A stretch of 64,000 nt of DNA from Dehalococcoidia bacterium (GTDB lineage Bacteria; Chloroflexota; Dehalococcoidia; UBA6926): assembly GCA_009841045.1 (NCBI GenBank), contig VXMO01000029.1:12766-76765 (forward strand). The letters run 5' to 3'. Under the pieces are notes generated by a model that saw only the letters and a program-made list of their open reading frames with translations, was not told where the DNA came from and did no database searches. Positions within the stretch are counted from its first letter, which is position 1; every line of letters begins with the position of its first letter. This document shows positions 51,510 through 63,814 of this stretch, one piece after another. A program made the position numbers and the translations under genes.

Positions 51510-52409
51510 CTATTCAAAGATGCTTGTCGTAATCTCCCGGATGCTGCGCTGTACGGAGGGATCGTCTGTCAGCGCGTCTGAGATAGCCACGTCGCACGCG
51601 CGGCGGGCCGGCACGCCCCGGGCAATCAGCTTGCCGGCGTAGATGAGCAAGCGCGTGGAGACACCCTCCTGCAGTCCGTGCTCCTTGAGGTTGCGGACCT
51701 TCTCGCCGAGACGGGCAAGCAGGTCGGCGGAATCCTCATCAACACCGCTCTCCTGCAACACAATCTGCGCCTCATACTCACGCGGCGGGTAGTCGAACTC
51801 CATGGCGACGAAACGCTGCCTCGTGGACTGCTTGAGGTCTTTGAGGGCGCTCTGGTAGCCGGGGTTGTAGGAGATGACGAGCAGAAAGCCGTCCGCAGCC
51901 TCCAGGATCTGGCCGCGCTTCTCAACGGGGAGGAGGCGGCGGTGGTCCGTCAGCGGGTGGATGAGGACGGTGGTGTCTTTGCGGGCCTCAACGACCTCAT
52001 CGAGATAGCAAATCGCGCCGGTTTTGACGGCGCGGGTCAGTGGGCCGTCAACCCATTTCGTCTCCTCGCCCTCAAGCAGGAACCGTCCAACGAGGTCGCT
52101 GGCGGTCAGGTCTTCGTGGGCGGCGATGGTGACGAGCGCCTTGCCGTGGGAATTCTCCTTGCCGTCCGGCCTGACGGTTGTGATGGGGCGGCCAAGCCGC
52201 CACGCCATGTACTCCACGAACCGCGTCTTGCCGCAGCCCGTCGGGCCCTTCAGGATGACGGGAATCTTCTCTTCATACGCTGCCGTGAACACCTCCACCT
52301 CATCCCTGATGGGCAGGTAGTAGGGCTCACTGTCGATTGTGTATTCCTCGATCTCGTACTCGGAGTACGACATCACGGTGGCGTCTTTGAGAACTGTCTG
52401 TTCGGTCAT
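51510..52409 (-). CDS. CbbQ/NirQ/NorQ-type AAA+ ATPase
   Basis: A 299-residue MoxR-family ATPase. Walker A ([16 protein letters not shown]) is at ~53-68, Walker B ([14 protein letters not shown]) near 133, and the sensor and arginine-finger region ([26 protein letters not shown]) near 175-200. The C-terminal CbbQ_C-like domain follows. It works with the VWA protein encoded next in the operon as a hexameric remodelling motor. AAAGGG and GGA precede the ATG. Confidence 0.88.
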   Translation of the reverse strand: MTEQTVLKDATVMSYSEYEIEEYTIDSEPYYLPIRDEVEVFTAAYEEKIPVILKGPTGCGKTRFVEYMAWRLGRPITTVRPDGKENSHGKALVTIAAHEDLTASDLVGRFLLEGEETKWVDGPLTRAVKTGAICYLDEVVEARKDTTVLIHPLTDHRRLLPVEKRGQILEAADGFLLVISYNPGYQSALKDLKQSTRQRFVAMEFDYPPREYEAQIVLQESGVDEDSADLLARLGEKVRNLKEHGLQEGVSTRLLIYAGKLIARGVPARRACDVAISDALTDDPSVQRSIREITTSIFE

Positions 52410-52451
52410 TCCAATCCCTTTGAGTGGTTTCGATCCGTATAAGGAGTCAGC

Positions 52452-53060
52452 CTAGAGGAACGGGCGGATGCGGGCGTGCCAGAGCTCGCCGACGCGGATG
52501 CGCAGTTCCTCAATGGTGCCGGTGTTCTGGAGGAGGACGTCTGCTTCGTCCGCGCGTGCCTCGTTGGAAAGCTGGGCGTTGATCCGCTGCTTCGCTTGCT
52601 CCTCCGTGAGGCCGTTGCGGGACTGCAGGCGGGCAATGGCATCCGCTTCAGACGCCTCCGTAACCCACAACTCGTCGCACATATCCGTCCAACCGGCCTC
52701 GATCATGATGGCCGCTTCAAGGACGGCAATCTTGGCGCCGCCCTCACGCAGATCGGAGATTGTCTTTTCGGCCAGCGCGCGGATTCTCGGCCACGTGATC
52801 TCGTTGAGGGCCGTGAGTTCCGCCGGATCAGAGAAGACGATTGCGCCGAGCTTGCGGCGGTCGATCTCCCGCGTCTCAGGATTCATCAGGTCGTCCCCCC
52901 ACCGGGCCAGGATGTCCTTCCACGCGTCCGTATCAGGCAGATAGGCTTGATGCCCCAACTCATCGCCGCTGATGACAGTGGCTTCGTACTCATCGCGGAG
53001 AATCTCACTCACGAGACTCTTCCCGCTTGCGATTCCCCCCGTCAGGCCAATGACCTGCAT
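52452..53060 (-). CDS. coaE: Dephospho-CoA kinase
   Basis: A 202-residue CoaE, phosphorylating dephospho-CoA in the last CoA step. P-loop GLTGGIASGKSLVSEIL at residues 5-21, DELGHQAYLPDT near 33, and DELWVTEASEADAIARLQSRNGLTEEQAKQRINAQ near 130-165 are family signatures. GGGGGT with AAGGA precedes the ATG. It is upstream of the ATPase-VWA pair, in the same direction, with a 42-nt gap. Confidence 0.92.
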   Translation of the reverse strand: MQVIGLTGGIASGKSLVSEILRDEYEATVISGDELGHQAYLPDTDAWKDILARWGDDLMNPETREIDRRKLGAIVFSDPAELTALNEITWPRIRALAEKTISDLREGGAKIAVLEAAIMIEAGWTDMCDELWVTEASEADAIARLQSRNGLTEEQAKQRINAQLSNEARADEADVLLQNTGTIEELRIRVGELWHARIRPFL

Positions 53061-53262
53061 TCCTTTACCCCCTCACCGTTCGGCCAATGCCCGAACCAAT
53101 GGTTGTATGAGCGCGCATTTCGCACGCGCGCCCGAACTAGTAGTATACGGCACGACTAGCGCCGTCCGCACTTTAGCGTCATGGGCAGAACACGTGACGG
53201 TGTAGTCTAAATGCGGTTGGCGAGCCTCGAGTTGCGAGTATACGCGTGAGAGGAGACAACAA

Positions 53263-53547
53263 ATGGGTGGTCTGTTTACCTTTGACGGGCGGCGCGCGCG
53301 AGGAGGTTGGCTCCTCGCCTTTCTGATTGCGAACCTGATTTCACTGACGATTATCCTCATACCTGTGTCATTGTGGATCTACTTCGCCACCTCCGCTCAA
53401 AGATGGCATGACATCGGCCAATCGGGCTGGTGGTCATTGATCACATTCGTGCCACTGGTGGGGAGCCTCGCGATGCTGATCATCATGGTGTTCATATCAG
53501 GTCAGGCCGGGAATAACGGCTACGGTCTGTACTCGGACAGGCGCTAA
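53263..53547 (+). CDS. DUF805 membrane protein, short form
   Basis: A 94-residue DUF805 inner-membrane protein. FDGRRARGGWLLAFLI at the start and RWHDIGQSGWWSLITFVPLVG near residue 46 are diagnostic, and GNNGYG ends it. The usual family length is about 110-140, and one membrane segment near the N-terminus looks shortened. Two to three membrane segments remain. GAGAGGAG lies upstream. Function unknown. Confidence 0.8.
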   Translation: MGGLFTFDGRRARGGWLLAFLIANLISLTIILIPVSLWIYFATSAQRWHDIGQSGWWSLITFVPLVGSLAMLIIMVFISGQAGNNGYGLYSDRR

Positions 53548-53584
53548 ACTGCAACCTTCTGGCAAGCGCGTGACAGGATCGGGC

Positions 53585-55006
53585 ATGGCGAACACACGCG
53601 GAGAGCAAGAATCCTCTTCATCTCAGTCAAGCGCCCTGCGCGCGCTGCCAAGCGTGGATCGCCTGGTCGGCAGCGAATCGCTAGGGGCGCTTGCCGAGAG
53701 TGTCGGCGCTGACGCGGTGACGCATGCCGCGCGCCAAGCTATCGACGACGCCCGGTCGGCGATTCTCACGGGTATGGCGGACGCCGCGCCGAACCTGGAC
53801 TCCCTGGCCGAACAGGTCGCAGCCTCTATTGACGACCTCTTGGGCCCGCGGCCACGCCGTGTCATCAACGCGGCGGGCGTCATCATCCACACGAACCTGG
53901 GACGCGCGCCGCTGAGCCGGGCTGCCATCGAGGCGATGAGCAACGTGGGGCGTGGGTATTCCGACCTCGAGTACGACCTGAATGCCGGGGAGCGCGGTTC
54001 TCGCCACGCTCACCCGGAGCGGCTGCTGCAATTCCTGACGGGCGCTGAGGCGGCCATCGTCGTCAACAACAACGCCTCCGCCGTGCTGCTTGCCCTGGCC
54101 GCCATCGCCGGAGGGCGAGAGGTCATCGTCTCACGCGGTGAGGCGGTGGAGATTGGCGGGCGGTTCAGAATACCGGACGTGCTTCGCCAGAGCGGAGCGA
54201 CGCTTGTTGAGGTCGGGACCACCAACCGCACCTATGCCGCGGACTACGCCGAGGCCATCACGGACAACACCGGCGCGCTACTGCGTGTGCATCGCAGCAA
54301 TTTCCTGGTTGTCGGTTTCACGAGCACGCCGGACGCGGCGGAAATCGCGGAGATTGCGCGCGGACGCGGCGTTCCCCTCATCAACGACCTTGGTTCTGGC
54401 TGTCTGCTGGACACCGCGCAGTTCGGTCTCGCGCCGGAGCCGACCGTGCGCGACACGCTGGAGCGCGAGGGATCGGATATTGCGATGTTCTCCGGCGACA
54501 AGCTGCTGGGCGGGCCGCAGGCAGGAGTTGCGGTGGGTCGCAAGGACCTCATCGACAAGATGAAGTCCCACCCGCTCGCTCGCGCCGTGCGGATCGACAA
54601 GCTGGACCTGGCGGCGCTGACGGCGACACTTCAGGCGTATGCCCGCGGCGCGGCGCTAACGGAAGTGCCCGTATGGCGCATGATCTCCGCAGACGTGGCG
54701 GCCCTGGATGAGCGCTCGCTACGGTGGCAAGAGAACATCGGCGGGAAAGGCCTGCGCGTGGTGGAGGCGGAGACGGCAGTTGGCGGCGGAAGCCTGCCGG
54801 GCGGAACGCTGCCGACACGGGCGCTCGCAATCGAGCCTGCGCGGGCAAACGCCGACGCGCTGGCGGAACGGCTGCGCGTATCAGGTTCCCATCCGGCCAT
54901 CATTGGCCGCATCGATGAAGACCGACTGCTGCTTGACCCACGTACCGTGCTGCCGGAAGAGGATGATGAGTTGATCTCGGCGGTTCGAGCGGCGCTGGAA
55001 GGTTAG
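53585..55006 (+). CDS. selA: L-seryl-tRNA(Sec) selenium transferase
   Basis: A 473-residue PLP-dependent SelA that converts Ser-tRNA(Sec) to Sec-tRNA(Sec). The N-terminal SelA domain has LPSVDRLVGS, followed by RRVINAAGVIIHTNLGRAPLS, YSDLEYDLNAGERGSRH and NNNASAVLLAL. The PLP lysine is in MFSGDKLLGGPQAG near residue 305. An in-frame GTG at 53570 would add five residues. No selB, selD or selC is found in this window, and no in-frame UGA selenoprotein was spotted. Full length. Confidence 0.93.
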   Translation: MANTRGEQESSSSQSSALRALPSVDRLVGSESLGALAESVGADAVTHAARQAIDDARSAILTGMADAAPNLDSLAEQVAASIDDLLGPRPRRVINAAGVIIHTNLGRAPLSRAAIEAMSNVGRGYSDLEYDLNAGERGSRHAHPERLLQFLTGAEAAIVVNNNASAVLLALAAIAGGREVIVSRGEAVEIGGRFRIPDVLRQSGATLVEVGTTNRTYAADYAEAITDNTGALLRVHRSNFLVVGFTSTPDAAEIAEIARGRGVPLINDLGSGCLLDTAQFGLAPEPTVRDTLEREGSDIAMFSGDKLLGGPQAGVAVGRKDLIDKMKSHPLARAVRIDKLDLAALTATLQAYARGAALTEVPVWRMISADVAALDERSLRWQENIGGKGLRVVEAETAVGGGSLPGGTLPTRALAIEPARANADALAERLRVSGSHPAIIGRIDEDRLLLDPRTVLPEEDDELISAVRAALEG

Positions 55007-55014
55007 CAAGGCCC

Positions 55015-55917
55015 TTGTCTCCGATAATCCGCGCCGGATATGTTGCCATCGTTGGGCGGCCCAATGTCGGGAAATCGACACTCGTCAACAACCTGGTGGG
55101 GACACGGCTTGCCGCGGTCAGTCCCAAACCGCAGACCTCGCGTTACCGCATCCTTGCCGTCCTGCACGGGGATGATTTCCAGGTGGGGTTGCTGGATACG
55201 CCCGGGCGGCCGGCTGAGCCGCGCATTGATGCCCTGAGCCGCCGCATGCTGCGCGAGACGCGGCAGGCGTTGGAGATTGCCGATCTGGCAGTCCTCGTAT
55301 CCGCGCCGCGCACGCCGGGAGACGTTGAAGAGACCCTGCTCGATGAAATCAGGGCGCAGGACATCCCGGCCATCGTCGCCGTCAACAAGCTGGATACGGT
55401 GCGCAAGGGCTCCCTCTTGCCCGTCATCGAGGCATACAACAATCTCTATGACGAGTTCCGGGATATTGTGCCTATCAGCGCCCGCACGGGCGACGGGCTG
55501 GACAGCCTGTTGCAACGCATAATCGCCAACCTGCCGGAGCAGGAGCCGCTCTTTGATCCGTCCACCCTGACCGACCGCTCGGAGACGTTCCTGATCTCCG
55601 AGCTGATACGGGAGGGCGTGTTCGCAGTCTACGGCGACGAGGTGCCCTACGCGACCGCCGTTGAGGTGGAGAAGCATGTGCCACAGGACCCGGAACACGG
55701 CGACAAGGACTTCATCGAGGCGAGCGTCTACGTGGAGCGTTCCTCGCAGCGGGGAATAGTCGTTGGCAAGGGGGGGCAGGCGCTCAAGGACGTGGGCGTG
55801 CGTGTAAGGCCGCTCATTGAAGAACTCTTGGGCCGTCCGGTGATGCTGTCCCTGTGGGCGCGCACGAGGCCGCGGTGGCGGCGTGACGACCGTTTTCTCA
55901 GGATGCTGGAGGAGTAG
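55015..55917 (+). CDS. era: GTPase Era
   Basis: A 300-residue Era, which binds 16S rRNA during 30S assembly. G1 GRPNVGKSTLVNNLVG, a G3 region reading LLDTPGRP, and G4 NKLD are visible. The C-terminal KH domain holds VERSSQRGIVVGKGGQALKDVGV. The start is a TTG at 55015, 8 nt after the selA stop, with a close AAGG. The last 20 nt overlap the end of nadD on the opposite strand. Confidence 0.94.
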   Translation: MSPIIRAGYVAIVGRPNVGKSTLVNNLVGTRLAAVSPKPQTSRYRILAVLHGDDFQVGLLDTPGRPAEPRIDALSRRMLRETRQALEIADLAVLVSAPRTPGDVEETLLDEIRAQDIPAIVAVNKLDTVRKGSLLPVIEAYNNLYDEFRDIVPISARTGDGLDSLLQRIIANLPEQEPLFDPSTLTDRSETFLISELIREGVFAVYGDEVPYATAVEVEKHVPQDPEHGDKDFIEASVYVERSSQRGIVVGKGGQALKDVGVRVRPLIEELLGRPVMLSLWARTRPRWRRDDRFLRMLEE

Positions 55918-56536
55918 TCTGCCCGCTCCGCCCGTAAAGACGGTGGGCCGCGATGTATTTCACAACCGCGTCCGGCACGACTACTCGCAGGTCTGCGCCG
56001 GTCTCCAGCATGTCGCGTATGGACGAGGAACTGACATCCATGCGGGGAGCGTCCTCGAGAACGGTGACCTTTTCGCGCAGGCCCGGGATGGCGTCGTAGG
56101 CAGCGGTGAGGTCGGGGCGTCCCGCGCCGTCCACGCGCGGCATGGCGATGAAGCTGCACAAAGTCACGAGTTCCTGCGGATTGTGCCAACGTGGGAGATC
56201 CGCCACAGAGTCCTCGCCCTGGATGAAGTAGTACTCCGTGTTCGGCGGTGACGTCTCCCGGAGCTCCCGGAGCGTATCGACGGTGTACGTGGGGCCGGGG
56301 CGCGTGATTTCCATGTCGGACACCGCGAAGTCGGCGGTTGAGCCTATCAACAGGTGCGTCATCGCGAGGCGGTCCATAGCGGGGGCTACGTCCTGGCCTT
56401 CCTTGAGCCACTGCTCGCCGGCGGGTATGAACAGCACGCCGTCCAGGCCGACGCGTTCCTTCGCCTCACGCGCAATCATCAGGTGGCCGGCGTGAGGAGG
56501 ATCAAAGCTGCCGCCCAGGATACCGACGCGACTCAC
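55898..56536 (-). CDS. nadD: Nicotinate-nucleotide adenylyltransferase
   Basis: A 212-residue NadD. GILGGSFDPPHAGHLMIARE at the N-terminus contains the HxGH nucleotide motif. GPTYTVDTLRELRE and MDVSSSSIRDML match the family, the latter being the C-terminal ISSTxIR motif. The GTG start at 56536 overlaps the obg stop (GTGA) and has GAGGT upstream. Its 3' end overlaps the 3' end of era by 20 nt. Confidence 0.93.
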   Translation of the reverse strand: MSRVGILGGSFDPPHAGHLMIAREAKERVGLDGVLFIPAGEQWLKEGQDVAPAMDRLAMTHLLIGSTADFAVSDMEITRPGPTYTVDTLRELRETSPPNTEYYFIQGEDSVADLPRWHNPQELVTLCSFIAMPRVDGAGRPDLTAAYDAIPGLREKVTVLEDAPRMDVSSSSIRDMLETGADLRVVVPDAVVKYIAAHRLYGRSGQTTPPAS

Positions 56537-57813
56537 CGCCAGATTACCTCGGTTTCGCCAACCAGGACCCAGTCGCCGGGCTCCGCGCCCGCTCGCTCCA
56601 GCGCGTCGATAGCGCCAATGTGCCCAAGCTCCCGCCAGAACTGCGCGGCGACGGCCATGTCCGTGAGGTCGATGCCGTCCGCGAGCCGCTCGATGCGGGG
56701 GTGCTTGAGCCGCCACACACCCTCTTCCTCAACTTCGACGATCGGCATGATGCGGTCCGGCTCCGGCCTCAGGATGACCTGCGGTTCCTCTATCACGGGC
56801 GTCGGCGCGCTCTTCCGCGCCTCTCTCTCGGCCTCGACGCGGGTGTACGCAGCCCGCATCAATTCCGTCACTCCCTCGCCGGTGGCGGCAGACACTGCAA
56901 ACACCTCGTCGACACCCTCTGCGGTGAATGCTCTCTGAAGTTCCGGCAGTTGCTCCTGGGCTTCGGACATGTCAATCTTGTTGATTGCGACAATCTGCGG
57001 CTTCTCCTCAAGCTGAGCCTCGTGCAAGGCCAGTTCGTTGTTGATGCTGCGCCACGCGTCGAGCACGTCCGGCAGACTGCCGTCAATCATGTGGATGAGG
57101 ACAGCGGTGCGCTCCACGTGACGCAGGAATTGATCCCCGAGTCCCTTGCCCTCGTGCGCCCCCTCGATGAGGCCCGGTATGTCCGCGAGGACGAAGCTGC
57201 TCCAGCCGATGTCCACAACGCCGAGGTTTGGCTCCGTTGTGGTGAACGCATAGGATGCCACTCGCGGATTCGCGCCGGAGCCACTGGCCAGCAGGCTGGA
57301 CTTGCCGGCGTTTGGCAGGCCGACCAGCCCTACATCAGCAAGGAGTTTCAGATCCAGCTGGACATCCACCTCCTCTCCGGGCTCGCCACCCTCCGCTAGC
57401 CTCGGCGCGCGATTCGTCGAACTTGTGAATCGCACGTTGCCGCGGCCTCCGCCCCCACCCTTCGCAACGACGACGCTCGCGCCATGTGATTCCAAATCCA
57501 CCGTGCCGGCGCCTTTCTCACCGGTCCACGTGACAATCGTTCCAACGGGAACCGTCAGAACCAAATCCCCACCGGTCTTACCGGTCTGCTTCTTGCCGCG
57601 TCCCGGCTCTCCATTCCGCCCCGCATAGCGAAGGCGGCGGCCATATTCCTGCAGCGTCATCAGGTTCTCGTCCGCTCGAAACACAACACTGCCACCCTCG
57701 CCGCCGTCACCGCCATCGGGTCCGCCGAACGGCACATACTTCTCCCGCCGGAAGGACACTGCCCCGCGGCCACCGTTTCCACCACGAACATGGATTTGAG
57801 CTTGGTCAATCAT
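56533..57813 (-). CDS. obg: GTPase Obg/CgtA
   Basis: A 426-residue Obg GTPase (50S assembly, stress control). The Gly-rich Obg domain at 1-158 opens IDQAQIHVRGGNGGRGAVSF. The G domain has GLPNAGKSSLLA, ASYAFTTTEPNLG, DIPGLIEGAHEGKGLG and NKIDM. A C-terminal OCT domain (~350-420) is present. The ATG at 57813 fits the family N-terminus; a GTG at 57819 is possible. No good Shine-Dalgarno is seen, so the transcript may be leaderless. Divergent-side neighbour of the candidate oriC. Confidence 0.94.
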   Translation of the reverse strand: MIDQAQIHVRGGNGGRGAVSFRREKYVPFGGPDGGDGGEGGSVVFRADENLMTLQEYGRRLRYAGRNGEPGRGKKQTGKTGGDLVLTVPVGTIVTWTGEKGAGTVDLESHGASVVVAKGGGGGRGNVRFTSSTNRAPRLAEGGEPGEEVDVQLDLKLLADVGLVGLPNAGKSSLLASGSGANPRVASYAFTTTEPNLGVVDIGWSSFVLADIPGLIEGAHEGKGLGDQFLRHVERTAVLIHMIDGSLPDVLDAWRSINNELALHEAQLEEKPQIVAINKIDMSEAQEQLPELQRAFTAEGVDEVFAVSAATGEGVTELMRAAYTRVEAEREARKSAPTPVIEEPQVILRPEPDRIMPIVEVEEEGVWRLKHPRIERLADGIDLTDMAVAAQFWRELGHIGAIDALERAGAEPGDWVLVGETEVIWR

Positions 57814-57819
57814 CTTCAC

Positions 57820-57982
57820 AGGATATATGTAGATGATTATTCATAGGTTTGTTAACGCTGTGGACGTGGTGGAAGAGGTATCGGCGTGAGAAGGGGATGC
57901 GTGGTGGATTCTGCGTGGAATCCATGTGGAAAAGCGGTGGAAACGTGGCGGGCGCGGCGCGGCGTTGGTGGAAAGAGATGGG
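57820..57982. other. Candidate chromosomal replication origin (oriC)
   Basis: This gene-free gap between obg and dnaA has an AT-rich half (about 57820-57856) beside a cluster of same-direction GTGGA-type 9-mers. Examples are TGTGGAAAA (57925-57933), GGTGGAAAC (57936-57944), GGTGGAAAG (57967-57975), GGTGGAAGA (57868-57876), GGTGGATTC (57903-57911) and TGTGGACGT (57859-57867). Their reverse complements resemble the DnaA box TTATCCACA/TTTTCCACA. An AT-rich unwinding region next to a box array, adjacent to dnaA, is the usual oriC layout. Confidence 0.6.
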
Positions 57983-59353
57983 CTATTGCCCGGTGAATGT
58001 GGAAGAAGCAATCTGGATGATTGCTTCGGCGTCGGCGCGGAGCTTGGCGTCCGTGGATAGCGCGCGCTCCATGCGGCGGATGCTGTGCATGACCGTGGTG
58101 TGATCGCGGTTGCCGAAGGCCTTGCCGATGTACGCCAGAGAATGATTTGTGTGGCGGCTGGCGAGGAAGACTGCGAGGTGCCGTGCTTCAGCCGAGGGGC
58201 GCGCGCGGCTGCGTCCGGTGATGTCTGCCGGGGTCAGCTGGCGATAGGCGGCTGTAGTTCGGATGATGGCCTCGATGGTCAGGGGAACGGGGTCCGGGTT
58301 TGTCGACGTCGCTGAGAGGGCCTGGCGAGCGAGTTCGAGCGTCAGCGGCTGGTCAAGCAGAGTGGCGTGGGCGATGACACGGGTGAGGTCGCCCTTCAAC
58401 TGGTTGATGCTGGAGAACTGCCGGTTGGCGAGATAGGCGAGTACATCGTCAGGGGTTTCCAGGTCATAGCGAGCCGCCTTGAAAGCGAGGATGTGGAGAC
58501 GCGTGCGCCTGTTCGGCGGCCTGACGTCGACGGGCAGGCCCGCGCGCAGCCGGGCGGCAAGGCGGGGGTTCCTGAAGTCCAGAGCGTCCGGCGCCCTGTC
58601 CGCGGACACAACGATCTGTTGGCCTGCTCGCAAGAGCGCCCCGCACGTATGCAGCAGCGCTTCTTCGCTCTTGGCCTTGCCGCAGATGAACTGGACATCG
58701 TCAATCATGAGAATATCCGGAGAACGGTAGCGCTCCCTGAAACCCGCCGTCGTCTTCTTCTGGACGGACGTGACGAAGTCGTGGACAAACTGTTCAGATG
58801 TCGCGAGGAGCGTGGTGCGGCCATGCCCGTGCGCTTCGTTGGCTATCGCATGAAGCAGGTGTGTCTTGCCGAGGCCGGGCGGGCCGTACAGGACGAGAGG
58901 GTTGTAATCGCCGTTGTGATCGTTGGCAACCTTCGTTGCGGCGGCGTAAGCGAGCTTGGTGTTATCGCCGTTGACGAAACTGTCGAAGGTGAGCTGCGGA
59001 TCCGGCCTCGCGCCGATAACGAAGGAGGGGCCGGAGCGGGCGGGTCTCTCAACGACCAATTCCGGCGTGGCAGGCTCCACGGGCTGTTCTATTGGCACAC
59101 CGGAGGCCACCTCAAGGACGACCGTGACAGGACGCTTGAGAACATCGGAAACGGTGCGCTCCATGATGGGAAGCAGGGACCCCTGGATCCAATGCTGGGT
59201 ATACTCGCTCGGCACGGAGACGGTGAACTCACGATCCGTGAGAGATACGCCTGCCGTGCCCGCCAGCCACATGTTGTACGCGGCTGCGCTCATTTGCTTG
59301 CGAAGGCGGCTAAGGGCCTCTTCCCATATATCGCGCACAGACCGATCGGGCAT
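57983..59353 (-). CDS. dnaA: Chromosomal replication initiator DnaA
   Basis: A 456-residue DnaA. Domain I (~1-80) is followed by a short linker. The AAA+ domain has Walker A GPPGLGKTHLLHA at ~157-169 and Walker B ILMIDDVQF near 220. Domain IV carries GRSRARPSAEARHLAVFLAS and the DnaA-box-binding signature NRDHTTVMHSIRRME near the C-terminus. The ATG at 59353 is preceded by GGGGGAGGA; an in-frame start at 59404 would add a non-conserved leader. Downstream lies the candidate oriC. No dnaN follows. Confidence 0.95.
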   Translation of the reverse strand: MPDRSVRDIWEEALSRLRKQMSAAAYNMWLAGTAGVSLTDREFTVSVPSEYTQHWIQGSLLPIMERTVSDVLKRPVTVVLEVASGVPIEQPVEPATPELVVERPARSGPSFVIGARPDPQLTFDSFVNGDNTKLAYAAATKVANDHNGDYNPLVLYGPPGLGKTHLLHAIANEAHGHGRTTLLATSEQFVHDFVTSVQKKTTAGFRERYRSPDILMIDDVQFICGKAKSEEALLHTCGALLRAGQQIVVSADRAPDALDFRNPRLAARLRAGLPVDVRPPNRRTRLHILAFKAARYDLETPDDVLAYLANRQFSSINQLKGDLTRVIAHATLLDQPLTLELARQALSATSTNPDPVPLTIEAIIRTTAAYRQLTPADITGRSRARPSAEARHLAVFLASRHTNHSLAYIGKAFGNRDHTTVMHSIRRMERALSTDAKLRADAEAIIQIASSTFTGQ

Positions 59354-59586
59354 CGAAATGCTGTCCTCCCCCACCGAGAGCGGCCGGGACTGTCCGCATG
59401 ACAACCCTCCGCGAGCATGGAGGGCACGCCGTAGACGGGTAGTGTCGCTGGCGCGTCGAGCCGCAAGAACCTACGTTAACACCCGCGTAGCGAAGGGCGT
59501 CGAGACGGTAGAAACGCAAACCGTCATGGTGCCCACGAATGAGTCAACGGGGCGCACGCCCCCGCCATTGCGGCAGGCTCTCAATA

Positions 59587-59617
59587 CCTCAATAATTCGA
59601 GGGTACGCGTATTGAGG
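59587..59617. promoter_or_regulatory. Inverted repeat upstream of fmt
   Basis: CCTCAATA (59587-59594) and TATTGAGG (59610-59617), 8-bp arms with a 15-nt centre, lie 22 nt before fmt in the dnaA/fmt divergent gap. It could be an operator or a leader hairpin. The rest of this 286-nt gap shows nothing clear. Confidence 0.4.
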
Positions 59618-59639
59618 AACCCGTCCGCGGCGGAGAAAA

Positions 59640-60607
59640 ATGGCAGAAAATTCTCGAATCGTCTTTTGTGGCACCGGCGAGTTCGCCGTGCCGACGCTTG
59701 ACGCGCTGATGACGTCGGAGAATCGGCCCGTTGCCGTGCTGACACGCGCGGACCAGCCGGCGGGTCGTGGACGGCGGCCACGCCAATCACCCGTCAAGGA
59801 ACGCGCCCTGCAATATGGCCTCGATGTGCTTGAGCCGACAACGCTGCGATCCGAGGAAGAAGTTGAACGCATACGAGCGCTGGAGCCGACCGTCATCGTA
59901 ACGGCGGCATACGGCCTGATCTTTCCCCGTAGCGTCCTGGACATTGCGCCGCGCGGCGCAATCAACATCCATCCGTCACTCCTGCCGCGCCATCGCGGAC
60001 CTGCGCCGGTGGTCTGGACGCTTCTTGAGGGCGATGAGAACGCCGGCATCAGCATCTTCCTGCTGGAGGAGGGTGTCGACACGGGACCGCTGTTGAGCCA
60101 GCGCGTAGTGCCGATTCGCTCCGGTGAGACGGCGGGCGAGCTGACTGAACGCCTTTCACAGCTGGGCGCGACGCTGCTGGTGGAAACCTTGGGAAACTGG
60201 CTCGACGGATCCATAACGCCCGAGGCGCAGGATCACGATTTGGCCACGCAATCCCGAATGCTGGAAAAGACCGACGGAGCCTTGGACTGGAACAGCCCTG
60301 CCCAGGAGCTTGAGCGGCGCGTTCTGGCAATGACGCCATGGCCGGGCGCGCACACGACACTTGCAGGCAAGCGACTGAACATCCGCCGCGCCATCGCCCT
60401 GCCGCCGGAATACGATCCCAGGGGAGCCGCCCCCGGGCAGGTAGTGCGTCTGAGGCGCTCGGAAGACGGTGGCGGCATGGGTGTCGCCATCGGCACCGGC
60501 GAGGGGTTGCTGGAACTGCTTGAAGTGCAGGCTGAGGGGCGACGGACGATTCCCGCCCGCGACTTCGCGCGAGGCAGCGCGGACTTTATCGGCGCAACGC
60601 TGCCGAG

Positions 60608-60611
<4 letters not shown>
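59640..60611 (+). CDS. fmt: Methionyl-tRNA formyltransferase
   Basis: A 323-residue Fmt that formylates initiator Met-tRNA. IVFCGTGEFAVPTLDAL at the start, RADQPAGRGRRPRQSPVK near 45-62, and GAINIHPSLLPRHRGPAPV (~105-123) with the catalytic Asn/His set are family motifs. EEGVDTGPLLSQ follows with the catalytic Asp. The C-terminal OB-like domain is present. Its last 4 nt overlap the end of ileS on the other strand. Consistent with use of formyl-Met initiation. Confidence 0.94.
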
Positions 60612-63814
<3,203 letters not shown>

